Assembly: GCA_004322275.1 (NCBI GenBank)
Contig: SCTA01000005.1
Location: 1-64,000, forward strand
Reading direction: 5' to 3'
Length of the DNA stretch: 64,000 nt
Source: a bacterium
GTDB lineage: Bacteria; Desulfobacterota; Deferrisomatia; Deferrisomatales; BM512
A model generated the notes under the pieces. That model had not been told where the DNA came from, did not search any database, and saw nothing but the letters and a program-made list of their open reading frames with translations. Below, piece by piece: positions 55,257 through 63,448 of the stretch (position 1 is its first letter; the number at the start of each line of letters is the position of its first letter). The translations under genes and the position numbers were made by a program.

Positions 55257-56200
55257 TGGCACGCCAGAAGGTCGCGGAGGATGGCTTCGTCGTCCATTCC
55301 GTAGGTCTTGTGCAGGTATTCCCTCCCGCCGTTGGGGAAATGGTAGCTGCCGGAAGGCCCGTACCTCCTGAGCCTCGCGGGAAGATTTCTGTCGCAGATG
55401 AGGTTGGCGGCGAGGCTGTCCAGCCCGCCCCTTCCGATCAGGGATTCCTCGACGGTGAAGATGCTCTCATAGCCCGAAAGCGCGGACGCCAGCGCCTCCT
55501 CGTCGCAGCCCTTCAGCAGGTAAAGGTCGATGAGACCGGCTTCGACCTTCTCCTCCTTGAGGCGGTCGATAATCCGAAGCCCCTTTTGCGTCGCGTACCC
55601 GGTGGTGACGAGGCAAACCTTCCCGCCCTGCCTGAGCACGCTGAAACCCCTGTCGAAATCGGGCTTTAAGCCATCGTAGACGGGGGAGAGGAGCTTGCCG
55701 TCGAGCCGGAGGTATTTGGGCCGCTTCGCGTTCAGGGTGAAATCGAAAAATTCCCCGGTGATGAAACTGTCGCAGGGCGAGAAAAGCTCGATGTTCGGGA
55801 GAAGCCGGATTATGGAGATGTCCTCGATGCAGTGGTGGGTCGGCCCCGAGACGTCGTAGCTGAACCCCGCCCCGAGACTCACGAGGTTGACGTTCAGTTC
55901 CCGCGACTGCGCCAGAAGGGCGAGGTTCCGAAGCTGCTCGCAGGCGCGCATCGAAATGAAGGGGGCGATGCCGTAGGCGTAGACGGTAAAGCCTTCCAGC
56001 GCGAGGCCGGTGGCGATGTTGACAAGGTTCTGCTCGGCTATCCCGACGTTTATGCACCGCCTGGGGTGACGGTCCTTGAGGGCGTCGAAGGAGGGGGCGC
56101 CGAGGTCCGCAGTCAGGAAAAAGAGGGAGTTGTCGGAATCCATGCGGCTGGAGATGCGCTCGATGAGGGTGTCCCGCATGGTCTTCGCCGGGTTCAACAC
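55253..56200 (-). CDS. Transketolase-like protein, C-terminal (pyrimidine-binding and C-domain) subunit
   Basis: The protein has 315 residues. A GTG start overlaps the N-terminal subunit stop by seven bases; an ATG at 56179 is an alternative. The family motifs RCINVGIAEQNLVNIATGLALEG (with the catalytic Glu for TPP), PFISMRACEQLRN, SGPTHHCIEDISIIR and KVCLVTTGY are present. With its neighbour it forms a full thiamine diphosphate enzyme that moves two-carbon ketol units. Split transketolases recur in surface-polysaccharide clusters, where they are proposed to make branched or chain-altered sugars. Confidence 0.93.
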   Translation of the reverse strand: MLNPAKTMRDTLIERISSRMDSDNSLFFLTADLGAPSFDALKDRHPRRCINVGIAEQNLVNIATGLALEGFTVYAYGIAPFISMRACEQLRNLALLAQSRELNVNLVSLGAGFSYDVSGPTHHCIEDISIIRLLPNIELFSPCDSFITGEFFDFTLNAKRPKYLRLDGKLLSPVYDGLKPDFDRGFSVLRQGGKVCLVTTGYATQKGLRIIDRLKEEKVEAGLIDLYLLKGCDEEALASALSGYESIFTVEESLIGRGGLDSLAANLICDRNLPARLRRYGPSGSYHFPNGGREYLHKTYGMDDEAILRDLLACQ

Positions 56201-57012
56201 AGTTCCTCCAGAGCTTCGTCAACCTGCTCTGCCGTCAACATCCGCACATGGGAAAGGGGGTCTTTTTCCAGCATGGGGACTCCCTTGCCCTTTACGGTGT
56301 TGGCGATTATGGCTTTCGGCGCGGCGGTCGCGCTCCCGGCGCACTTTTCAAAGGCCAGGGCGAGGGCGCCGGTGTCGTGGCCGTCAACGGTCACGGCTTC
56401 CCACCCGAAAGTCTGTAATTTCTCCCCGACCGGAGCGAGGTCCAGTATGTTACGGCAAAAATCCAGCATCGAGCCGCCGTTGTTGTCCAGGACGAGGACA
56501 AGGTTGTGAAGGTTGTGTTGCACGGCGAACATTATCGCCTCCCAGACCGACCCCTCATTGAGCTCGCCGTCGCCCAGAAGGACGAAAACCTTCCGGGCGC
56601 TCCCTTTTTCCAGAAGGCCTCTCGCCATCCCGCAGGCCACGCCGAGCCCGTGGCCGAGAGAGCCGTTTATGGTCTCGTAGCCGGGGATGGTTGTGTCGGG
56701 AATGACCTTCAGAATGCCCTCCTCGCTTCCTATGAGCTCCAGCTCGCGGGATGGGAAAAAGCCGAGGTCGGCGAGAATCGGGTAGAGGGAGATCGAGCCA
56801 TGGCCCTTGCTGACTATGAAGCGGTCTCTCCCTTCCCACTGCGGCTTTTGCGGGTCAAAGCGCAGGAACCCGCCGTAAAAGAGGACCGTCAGCAGCTCGA
56901 CGCAGGAAAGGGAGGAGGCGAGGCGGGTCTCCGGGCAGCGGCGGTGGAGTTTTATCGTCTCCCGCCTGCACCAACCGGCCTTTCCGGCAAGCTCGCTTCG
57001 TTCAAGGGTCAA
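56194..57012 (-). CDS. Transketolase-like protein, N-terminal (TPP-binding) subunit
   Basis: The protein has 272 residues. Its TTG start overlaps the epimerase stop (TTGA). The TPP/Mg motif GDGELNEGSVWEA...LDNNG lies at ~147-180, and SKGHGSISLYPILADLG and GSLGHGLGVACGMA match transketolase. The C-terminus includes NTVKGKGVPMLEKDPLSHVR. It is too short to be a complete enzyme and needs the downstream subunit, to which it is translationally coupled. Placement among nucleotide-sugar genes argues against a pentose-phosphate role. Confidence 0.93.
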   Translation of the reverse strand: MTLERSELAGKAGWCRRETIKLHRRCPETRLASSLSCVELLTVLFYGGFLRFDPQKPQWEGRDRFIVSKGHGSISLYPILADLGFFPSRELELIGSEEGILKVIPDTTIPGYETINGSLGHGLGVACGMARGLLEKGSARKVFVLLGDGELNEGSVWEAIMFAVQHNLHNLVLVLDNNGGSMLDFCRNILDLAPVGEKLQTFGWEAVTVDGHDTGALALAFEKCAGSATAAPKAIIANTVKGKGVPMLEKDPLSHVRMLTAEQVDEALEELC

Positions 57013-57521
57013 ACGTAATCCCCGCTTTCATCCCGCCGCGAAAGGATGGGGTTTTTCACCGGCCACCAGATTTTGAAGCGGGGATCGTCCCACCTGTAGG
57101 TGAACTGGCCTTTGGGGTCGTAGTAGGAGGACTGCTTGTAGTTGAGCGCTATCCTGTCGGTGAGCGCCAGATGGCCGAGCCCGTAAAGCGGCGGCACGAG
57201 GAGCTGGTGGCGGTTCTTTTCGGTGAGGGTGAGGGAGATCCACTTGCCGAAGGTGGGCGACTTTTCGTTGCAGTCCGCCACCACCATGTAGATTCTTCCC
57301 AGAATACAGGTGAGGAGCTTGGTCGTGACCTTGTCGCCGTGAAGCCCCCGCAGCACCCCTTTCGAGGAGACCGAGAGGTCGTCCTGGATGAAATCGGCGG
57401 TTATGCCGCTCTCTTTGTAGAGCTTTTCGTTGTAAAGCTCGAAAAACTCGCCCCTGTGGTCCTCGAAGACCTCGGGCTTTATCAGGAGAACCCCTTCGAG
57501 CGCCGTCTTTTCGACTTTCAT
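57009..57521 (-). CDS. RmlC-like cupin epimerase, resembling heptose C3/C5 epimerases
   Basis: The 170-residue cupin keeps the catalytic-base His61 in GVLRGLHGD, HRGEF at 22-26, and H117 in YGLGH. The C-terminal KQSSYYDPKGQFTYRWDDP to NPILSRRD resembles the Campylobacter GDP-6-deoxy-4-keto-heptose epimerases (MlghB/DdahB) more than rhamnose RmlC, by recall. It would epimerise a 4-keto nucleotide sugar at C3 and/or C5. The ATG is two bases from the upstream SDR gene's stop, and the next gene overlaps by four bases. Confidence 0.85.
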   Translation of the reverse strand: MKVEKTALEGVLLIKPEVFEDHRGEFFELYNEKLYKESGITADFIQDDLSVSSKGVLRGLHGDKVTTKLLTCILGRIYMVVADCNEKSPTFGKWISLTLTEKNRHQLLVPPLYGLGHLALTDRIALNYKQSSYYDPKGQFTYRWDDPRFKIWWPVKNPILSRRDESGDYV

Positions 57522-57523
57522 CT

Positions 57524-58462
57524 CTACACGTTTCCGTAGCGGGCGTTGCGGATTATCCGGTAGCCCTTGATAAGCTCGGCTATCCCCATCTCAAGCGAGT
57601 GCTTCGGCATGAAGCCGGTCTTCTCTATCTTTTCGTTGGAGACTATGTAGTCGCGCTTGTCGGGGTCTTCCCCCACCGGGGCGCTTATGTAGACCAGCTC
57701 GGGTAGCTGCGCCTTTATCCTCTCGCAAAGCTCGATCTTGGAGAGGTTTGCGTCGGAGAGGCCGAGATTGTAGGGCTCGTTTTTCATCTTCTCGAAATTT
57801 TCGATGCCGTGGATGAAAGCGCGGGCCACGTCGCGGATGTGGATGTAGTTGCGCTTGAAATGGCCCTCGAAGAGGACGATGAAGCGGTCGTTCACGGCCC
57901 GGTGTACGAAATCGTTGACCAGAAGGTCGACGCGCATCCGGGGGCTTGTGCCGAAGACGGTGGCGAGCCGGAAGCTTATGGCGTTGCCGCGCTCCAGGAC
58001 CATCTTTTCCGCCTCTACTTTCGTCCTGCCGTAGAGGGTGATGGGGTTGAGGGGGCTCTCTTCGGTGCAGAACTGCCCCTGCTGGCCTATACCGTAGCCG
58101 CTGTTGGTCACCGGAAGGAGAATTCTCTGCTCCTTCGAGGCGTTCTTGACTATAAAGCCGATCGCGTCGCGGTTGACGGTGACCGCCGCCAGGGGGTCGC
58201 GGTTGCAAAGCGGGGCTCCGACAAGGGCTGCAAGCGGTATTATTACGTCGGCCCCGGCGAGGAGCTTCGCCATAACCTTTTCGTCCCGCACGTCTCCCCT
58301 CGTGACCGAGAAGTTTTCGTCGGCGCAGCAGTCGAGAAGGGAGTTTTGGCCGAACATGAAGCTGTCGATTACCGACACCCTGTGTCCAAGCTTCAAAAGC
58401 TCGGGTACCATGACCGAGCCGATGTAGCCCGCTCCGCCGGTGACCAGAATATTCAGACTCAT
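57524..58462 (-). CDS. NAD-dependent nucleotide-sugar epimerase/dehydratase (extended SDR)
   Basis: The protein has 312 residues. The Rossmann motif GGAGYIGS occupies residues 9-16, and the active-site pair is Tyr144-x3-Lys148 (TLYGRTKVEAEK), with the partner residues in LPVTNSGYG near 117-124. It probably oxidises C4 of a GDP- or NDP-linked hexose or heptose, as epimerase, 4,6-dehydratase or reductase; sequence alone does not separate these. GAGG precedes the ATG. It lies between the heptose kinase and the RmlC-like epimerase, so it should act on the GDP-heptose made by the upstream enzymes. Confidence 0.9.
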   Translation of the reverse strand: MSLNILVTGGAGYIGSVMVPELLKLGHRVSVIDSFMFGQNSLLDCCADENFSVTRGDVRDEKVMAKLLAGADVIIPLAALVGAPLCNRDPLAAVTVNRDAIGFIVKNASKEQRILLPVTNSGYGIGQQGQFCTEESPLNPITLYGRTKVEAEKMVLERGNAISFRLATVFGTSPRMRVDLLVNDFVHRAVNDRFIVLFEGHFKRNYIHIRDVARAFIHGIENFEKMKNEPYNLGLSDANLSKIELCERIKAQLPELVYISAPVGEDPDKRDYIVSNEKIEKTGFMPKHSLEMGIAELIKGYRIIRNARYGNV

Positions 58463-58480
58463 TCCTTTACCTCTTCCTGA

Positions 58481-59479
58481 TCAGTGATTGTAAGAGGGCC
58501 TGTAGATAATAATCTCCGCGCCGGAAAAATCGAAATTGAAGGGGATGTGGATGTACTTGTCCAGCGCCTTTCTCACCTTTGGCTGGTTCTCGGGCCGTAC
58601 GTAAAGGAGCATGAAGCCTCCTCCTCCGGCCCCGAGGAGCTTGCCGCCGAGAGCCCCGTTCTTCATCCCCGTCTCGTAGATGTGGTCGATAACCGGATTG
58701 GTCATCTTCGAGGAGAGCCCCTTCTTGAAGCGCCAGGTCTCGTGAAGAAGTCTTCCGAAATCGTCGAGGTCCGCCTCCGGGGAAGCCAGCAGGTTGCCGG
58801 CGTCATCCACCAGCCCCTTCATGGCGTGGAGCGACATTATGTTTTTCTTCGTGTTCTCTATCTGTTCCCCCGCGATCTCGGAGGCGTAGCGTGAGATGCC
58901 GGAGAAGACCAGCATCAGGTTCGACCTGAACGCATCGAGCCTCTTTTCGGAAACAATCAGCGGCCTGGGAACGATCTGGCCGTTTTGCATGAATTCTATC
59001 ACGTTCAGCCCCCCGCAGGCGGCGAAGACCTGATCCTGCGAGCCTACGTTTTCCCTGATGAGGTTCTGCTCTATATGTATCGCCTCCTCGAAGAGGTTCT
59101 CCCGGGAGATTATCCTGCCCTTGAGGGCGTAAAGGGTTTTGAGCAGACAGACGGTGAAGGCGGAACTCGACCCCATGCCGGAACGGGCGGGTATGTCGCC
59201 GTCGTGGTGGAGCTCGAGCCCCGAGTCTATCTTCATGTAACGGATGGTCTCCCGGACGGAGGGGTGCACGATCTCGTCAACCGTCTTGACCGTCTCCACC
59301 TTGGAGTAGACTATCCTGTGTTTGTGCTCGAAGAACGGGGGAAGTTCGCGGCAGGTTATGTAGCAGTACTTGTCTATCGCCGCGCCTATCACCTTTCCGC
59401 CGTGCTCTAGGTAATAGGAGGGGTAGTCGGTTCCGCCTCCGAAGAAGGATATCCTGTGTGGGGCTCTGGTTACTATCAT
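58481..59479 (-). CDS. hddA: GHMP kinase, D-glycero-D-manno-heptose 7-phosphate kinase type
   Basis: The protein has 332 residues from the ATG at 59479, whose ATGA overlaps the nucleotidyltransferase stop. The N-terminus MIVTRAPHRISFFGGGTDYP is characteristic of HddA-like kinases. The ATP loop GDIPARSGMGSSSAFTV is at ~95-110, and KLLGAGGGGFMLLY is motif 3. HddA phosphorylates C1 of heptose 7-phosphate to give the alpha-1,7-bisphosphate. The adjacent HddC-like gene supports this, whereas GmhA and GmhB are not in the window. Confidence 0.88.
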   Translation of the reverse strand: MIVTRAPHRISFFGGGTDYPSYYLEHGGKVIGAAIDKYCYITCRELPPFFEHKHRIVYSKVETVKTVDEIVHPSVRETIRYMKIDSGLELHHDGDIPARSGMGSSSAFTVCLLKTLYALKGRIISRENLFEEAIHIEQNLIRENVGSQDQVFAACGGLNVIEFMQNGQIVPRPLIVSEKRLDAFRSNLMLVFSGISRYASEIAGEQIENTKKNIMSLHAMKGLVDDAGNLLASPEADLDDFGRLLHETWRFKKGLSSKMTNPVIDHIYETGMKNGALGGKLLGAGGGGFMLLYVRPENQPKVRKALDKYIHIPFNFDFSGAEIIIYRPSYNH

Positions 59480-60207
59480 GGATTCTCCGGCGAGATGACG
59501 TTTGCCAGCTCGCTCTGTGCCTTCCGGTAGTCCTCGGGCACTCCGATGTCGATGAAATAACCTTCCGCGACGTAAGGGCAAAGCGAAACGTCACCGGTTT
59601 TGCCCGAAAGCAGGTCCCTCTCGAAGGAGAAATTTCCCTCGAAGGGAACCTTTTTCATGAGATCCTTGCGGATTCCGTAGACGCCCGCGTTTATATAACC
59701 CGGGGATGACGAAGACTTTTCCACAAACCCCGCTATTTTCGTGCCGGACAGTTCCACTGTGCCATAGCGCCCGCATTTTTTCAATAATTTCAGGGCTATG
59801 GTGACGTCGCCCCCGCCCTCCTCGTGACAGCGCATGAAGTCCCGAAAATCTATGCCGAAGAAGGTGTCTCCGTTGAGGACGAGCGCGTTTTCCCCCTCGA
59901 CGAAGCCCAGCGCCCGGTAAATCGCCCCGCCGGTGCCCAGCGGCTCCTCCTCGACCGAATAGACCACCGGAATTCCCTGAAACGAGGAGCCGAAATAGTC
60001 CATTATGATATCGCGCTTGTGGTGGACGGAGAGGATTATCCTTCCGGCCCCGAACTTCGCCGCATAGCCGAGGAGATGGTGGAGGAAGGGTTTTCCATCG
60101 ATGTCCGCCATAACCTTCGGCACGTCCTTTACGACTTCGCAAAGCCTGGTCCCGAACCCGCCAGCCAGCACTATCACCTCAAGGGGTTTTCCTGTTTTAC
60201 GAACCAT
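59476..60207 (-). CDS. hddC: Nucleotidyltransferase, HddC-type (heptose-1-phosphate guanylyltransferase)
   Basis: The protein has 243 residues with AAAGG six bases before the ATG. Motifs: VIVLAGGFGTRLCEVVKDVPKVM (nucleotide binding, residues 11-33), EEPLGTGGAIYRAL, LNGDTFFGID (metal Asp), and GYINAGVYGI with FIDIGVPEDY. This pattern fits sugar-1-phosphate nucleotidyltransferases such as HddC, which forms GDP-D-glycero-alpha-D-manno-heptose. The nucleotide (GDP) is inferred from the partner kinase rather than seen in sequence. Confidence 0.87.
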   Translation of the reverse strand: MVRKTGKPLEVIVLAGGFGTRLCEVVKDVPKVMADIDGKPFLHHLLGYAAKFGAGRIILSVHHKRDIIMDYFGSSFQGIPVVYSVEEEPLGTGGAIYRALGFVEGENALVLNGDTFFGIDFRDFMRCHEEGGGDVTIALKLLKKCGRYGTVELSGTKIAGFVEKSSSSPGYINAGVYGIRKDLMKKVPFEGNFSFERDLLSGKTGDVSLCPYVAEGYFIDIGVPEDYRKAQSELANVISPENP

Positions 60208-60249
60208 CGACGCCTTTCAGAGAATATGGGAGATAAGGCAAAAATCGTC

Positions 60250-61275
60250 TCAGTATTTGAAAGCGACTCCGGTCCTAGTACAGTCTTTGCAGATTTTGAT
60301 AGCGCCCCGGCCGATTTTCGCGTGGGTTTTCCGTATCCTGCGGGCTTCTTTGGAGTTCCAGAGCTTTTCGATCGACTTTTCTCCGGCGTTGAGCCTCTTG
60401 TACGGTTCGAGCCCGCCCCAGACGACGTAATCGCAGCAGGGGAATACGTCTCCGTTCCAGTTTACCGTCAGCACCTTCCAGGGCCAGTCGCACACGGGTA
60501 TCGCGGTCTTCGGCCTCTTTTTCTGGAAGTCAACGGCGACCTCGATATTCCGGGTGTTTCCCGGCCTTACGTTGAACACTATGCCGAGCTTCCTGCAAAA
60601 CTCCCGGACCTCTTCGACCTCGTGGGTGTTGTACTCGTAGAGCATGAAATCGAGCATGAGGAGCACATCCGCGCCCCGCTCGCGGTTGAGCTCCTGAAAG
60701 CGGACGATATTGCTCTTTATCTTCTCGATGTTGCCGTGGCGCGCCTGTCTCCGGTAGGTCTCCTGCGAAAACCCGCTTACGGCGACCTTGACGAAGCAGA
60801 TTCCCGACTCGATAAGACGCAAAGCGTTCTTCTCGGTCAGAAGTATCCCGTTGGTGGACATCATCGTGGCGACGTTTCTGTCCGACGCATATTTTATGGC
60901 CGAATAAATTTCCCTGTAGACGAGCGGCTCTCCGTTCACGTAAAGGACCGCAATCACTATATGATCCTTGATCTCATCTATTATGGTTCGATAAAGGGCG
61001 AAGTCCATCTCGCCCTTTTCGACGTAGGGGGTATTATCCGGGTTGCAGTTGTATATCTCCCCCTCTTCGGTCCTGCAAAAAACGCAATCGGCGTTGCATT
61101 CGTTACAAAGGTCGATGTTTATCATGAAGGGGAATCTGCCGCTCCGCTCCCGCTTTAAGGCGTAAGAGAAGTAACAGACGAACATATTCCACAGTTTTTT
61201 GAAGCTGATCAGCCTTCTTCGGAAGATCAGCCACAGAATCCTTAGCTTCAGAGCAATGTAAAGGTTTCTTTTCAT
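60250..61275 (-). CDS. Radical SAM/SPASM-domain protein
   Basis: The protein has 341 residues. A basic, hydrophobic N-terminus (~1-40) may attach to the membrane. The [4Fe-4S] motif is Cys60-x3-Cys64-x2-Cys67 (CNADCVFC). VNGEPLVYREI and MMSTNGILLTE are standard core strands. A SPASM-type auxiliary site includes CDWPWKVLTVNWNGDVFPCC and a C-terminal CKDC. It is 42 bases from the HddC gene on the same strand. Related proteins modify peptides or sugars by radical chemistry; the substrate here is unknown. No signal peptide cleavage site is evident. Confidence 0.88.
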   Translation of the reverse strand: MKRNLYIALKLRILWLIFRRRLISFKKLWNMFVCYFSYALKRERSGRFPFMINIDLCNECNADCVFCRTEEGEIYNCNPDNTPYVEKGEMDFALYRTIIDEIKDHIVIAVLYVNGEPLVYREIYSAIKYASDRNVATMMSTNGILLTEKNALRLIESGICFVKVAVSGFSQETYRRQARHGNIEKIKSNIVRFQELNRERGADVLLMLDFMLYEYNTHEVEEVREFCRKLGIVFNVRPGNTRNIEVAVDFQKKRPKTAIPVCDWPWKVLTVNWNGDVFPCCDYVVWGGLEPYKRLNAGEKSIEKLWNSKEARRIRKTHAKIGRGAIKICKDCTRTGVAFKY

Positions 61276-61326
61276 TATCGTTTGCGCATCCCGGTCGAAA
61301 TCACGTCTTTTGCGTTAACTACTAAT

Positions 61327-62895
61327 TTACCTGTTCATCAGGTCCTTGCGGATATAAAACGACCACCCTCTCAACATCGGCGAGGGTACGGGCTGGTAGA
61401 GACCTATGTTCCGGGAGAGATAATCCCGTACCACGCCGTCCCAGCCCGGCGGGTAGTTGTTGTCGAGGAAAAAGGTGTCGATGAGCGCGGGCGGGCTCTT
61501 TTGCAACTCGGCCCGAAGGGTCGCGGGGTCGAAAAATCTGTAGTACGGGTCGTTTCTGTCCATAATCCCCGTGAAACTCGGGCGGTCATCACCCGGCATG
61601 CCGGTGATGTCCCTGCGGAAGAGAGGATTGTGGACCCAGATCGCGATAACGCGCTCGTCCCTCGGTATCTTGCCTAGTATCCCGTCCAGACTGGCGAGGG
61701 CTGCTACACCCGCCGGAACCTTTGAAGCCCTCGTATTTTCGGTATCCCGGAGGTTCAGGTTTGTTTCGCGAAATTCCCTTCCCACGGCTGGAAGCTGGTT
61801 CAGGACGACGGTCAGCACCGCCGCCGCCAGGACTCCCCTCGCGACCTTCGCCGCAACCCTTTTTTCACCGAAAAGCGTCAAGCCGAAGGGTGCGAAGAGG
61901 GCAAGGGAAACGTAAACCGGGGTCTGGTACTGTTCGAGGGGAAACCGTATCCTGATACAGAAGATTATGATTCCGAGCAGTATCCCCGCCCCTGCGAGGG
62001 CCGCCGAATCCTTTTTTCCCCACGACCGTTTCGCCCAGCCCGCCACCCCCAGCAAAAGAAGCGCGCCGAGAAGAGGCCTTCTCCCAAAATTCGCAAAGAC
62101 TTCCCCGGCCAGATAGTCCCCCTGCTTACCCATCGCCAGCTTCGAGGTCAGTATGTGCGCGGTCTTTATGTTTTCAACAAGAGAAATTCCATAGGCCGCG
62201 TAAAGCAGGAATACAAGCATGGCTGCCGACACCCCTCCCGCGACGACGGCCAGGGCGAGCTTTTTCGTCTGCCTTTCGCCCAGCCACCCGGCGGCGGCGT
62301 ACCCGATGAGGCCGAAGAAGAGCGGCAGGGCGTACTTGGGCGTTATCGCCACCGAAAGGAGGCACAAAAAGGAAGCGAAGGCTATATTCGCCGGTTTCGG
62401 GTAGCAAAAAAACAAAACCATCGCGCCGACCGCCGTCAGCGCCGCGTAGTGGTCGATGCTGAACTCCACCAGAAAGGGGCCGACGTTGCCGGAAGCAGCG
62501 AGCAAAACTATCGGGAAGAGGGCGAAGGCCCAGTCTCTGGCCACATTCTTGCCGTGGCCGTAAAAGAGCGCTCCCGCTCCGGCGAAAGCGAGGATGCTAA
62601 GAAACCTTAGCGCCAGCAGCACAAAGGCGGACTCCGGAAACAATCTGAAAAACGGCATGACGAAGAGATACGCCAGAACAGGGTAGGCCGAAAAGAAGTC
62701 GGGGCCGGGCTTCATTCCCGCAGAGATCATCCAGAGCTGGCGGGCGTGAAGGGATTCGTCGAAAAAGGGGAAATGGACGAGGGCGCGAAGCAGCAGCAAA
62801 AATACCCCGGCGACGACCGCGATAACGGTAAGGTATAGGGTTGTCTGCTCAAGGCGGCGAAGCGCCGTTTCGCGGCTGATATCCATGTGTCTCAT
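61327..62895 (-). CDS. GT-C-type integral membrane glycosyltransferase-like protein
   Basis: The protein has 522 residues with about ten membrane segments between ~18 and ~370, followed by a soluble C-terminal domain of ~150 residues. After the first helix the loop FPFFDESLHARQLWMI carries the acidic motif expected of GT-C enzymes that use lipid-linked sugars. The C-terminal part (RDERVIAIWVHNPLFRRD, YRFFDP) resembles the periplasmic domains of ArnT/PMT-like proteins. It would transfer a sugar from undecaprenyl phosphate, perhaps that loaded by the GT2 enzyme of the same cluster. AGGAAA immediately precedes the ATG. Confidence 0.8.
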   Translation of the reverse strand: MRHMDISRETALRRLEQTTLYLTVIAVVAGVFLLLLRALVHFPFFDESLHARQLWMISAGMKPGPDFFSAYPVLAYLFVMPFFRLFPESAFVLLALRFLSILAFAGAGALFYGHGKNVARDWAFALFPIVLLAASGNVGPFLVEFSIDHYAALTAVGAMVLFFCYPKPANIAFASFLCLLSVAITPKYALPLFFGLIGYAAAGWLGERQTKKLALAVVAGGVSAAMLVFLLYAAYGISLVENIKTAHILTSKLAMGKQGDYLAGEVFANFGRRPLLGALLLLGVAGWAKRSWGKKDSAALAGAGILLGIIIFCIRIRFPLEQYQTPVYVSLALFAPFGLTLFGEKRVAAKVARGVLAAAVLTVVLNQLPAVGREFRETNLNLRDTENTRASKVPAGVAALASLDGILGKIPRDERVIAIWVHNPLFRRDITGMPGDDRPSFTGIMDRNDPYYRFFDPATLRAELQKSPPALIDTFFLDNNYPPGWDGVVRDYLSRNIGLYQPVPSPMLRGWSFYIRKDLMNR

Positions 62896-63032
62896 TTTCC
62901 TGTTGAATAATGCAAATCGAATCCAATCCTGCGGCTTTGACGGGTACTATTCCAGCGGGCCGCGCCCAAGTCAAGTTCAATGGGATTATCGCACGGCTCC
63001 TTATCCGGTTACAATTTTCCTGCTTCCGGAAT

Positions 63033-63073
63033 AAAAAAAGGGGCTGCGCTTTTTTTGCGCAACCCCTTTTGCT
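63033..63073 (-). terminator. Strong intrinsic terminator of the amtB-glnK operon (bidirectional)
   Basis: AAAAGGGG (63036-63043) pairs with CCCCTTTT (63063-63070); after one mismatch GCGC (63046-63049) pairs with GCGC (63057-63060) around a seven-T loop. On the minus strand the stem ends in a seven-T run just after the glnK stop. Confidence 0.88.
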
Positions 63074-63088
63074 TGCTTTAAGGTCGGG

Positions 63089-63430
63089 TCAGCCTATCGC
63101 CGCCCTCCCCGTCTCTCCGGTGCGCACCCTTATGCACTCTTCGAGGTCGAGGATGAATATTTTTCCGTCTCCGACCTCGCCGGTGCGTCCGCCTTCGATT
63201 ATGGCGGCCACGGTTTTGTCGACGAAATCCTCGTTGACGGCTATTTCCAGCTTAATCTTGCGCAGCAGGTTTCCGGCTTCCTTTACGCTGCGGTAGACGC
63301 TGGAAATGCCCTTCTGGCGGCCGCGGCCGAGGACGTTGGACACCGTGACGAGATGTATTTCCTTTTCTTCGAGCATATCCAGAACCGCGTCGATGCGGTC
63401 GGGCTGTATTACTGCAATAATGTACTTCAT
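63089..63430 (-). CDS. glnK: PII nitrogen-regulatory protein (GlnK-type) lacking the uridylylation Tyr51
   Basis: The protein has 113 residues, normal PII size. Conserved parts are VTVSNVLGRGRQKG before the T-loop, TGEVGDGKIFI at ~83-93 and CIRVRTGETGRAAI at the end. Tyr46 is kept, but position 51, the uridylylated Tyr of enteric GlnB and GlnK, is Glu, and the T-loop reads ISSVYRSVKEAGN. Control must rest on ATP/ADP/2-oxoglutarate binding or another modification. It lies 18 bases after amtB with GGGAGG before the ATG; GlnK proteins plug the ammonium channel AmtB. Confidence 0.93.
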   Translation of the reverse strand: MKYIIAVIQPDRIDAVLDMLEEKEIHLVTVSNVLGRGRQKGISSVYRSVKEAGNLLRKIKLEIAVNEDFVDKTVAAIIEGGRTGEVGDGKIFILDLEECIRVRTGETGRAAIG

Positions 63431-63448
63431 CTTTTAATTGCCTCCCGC

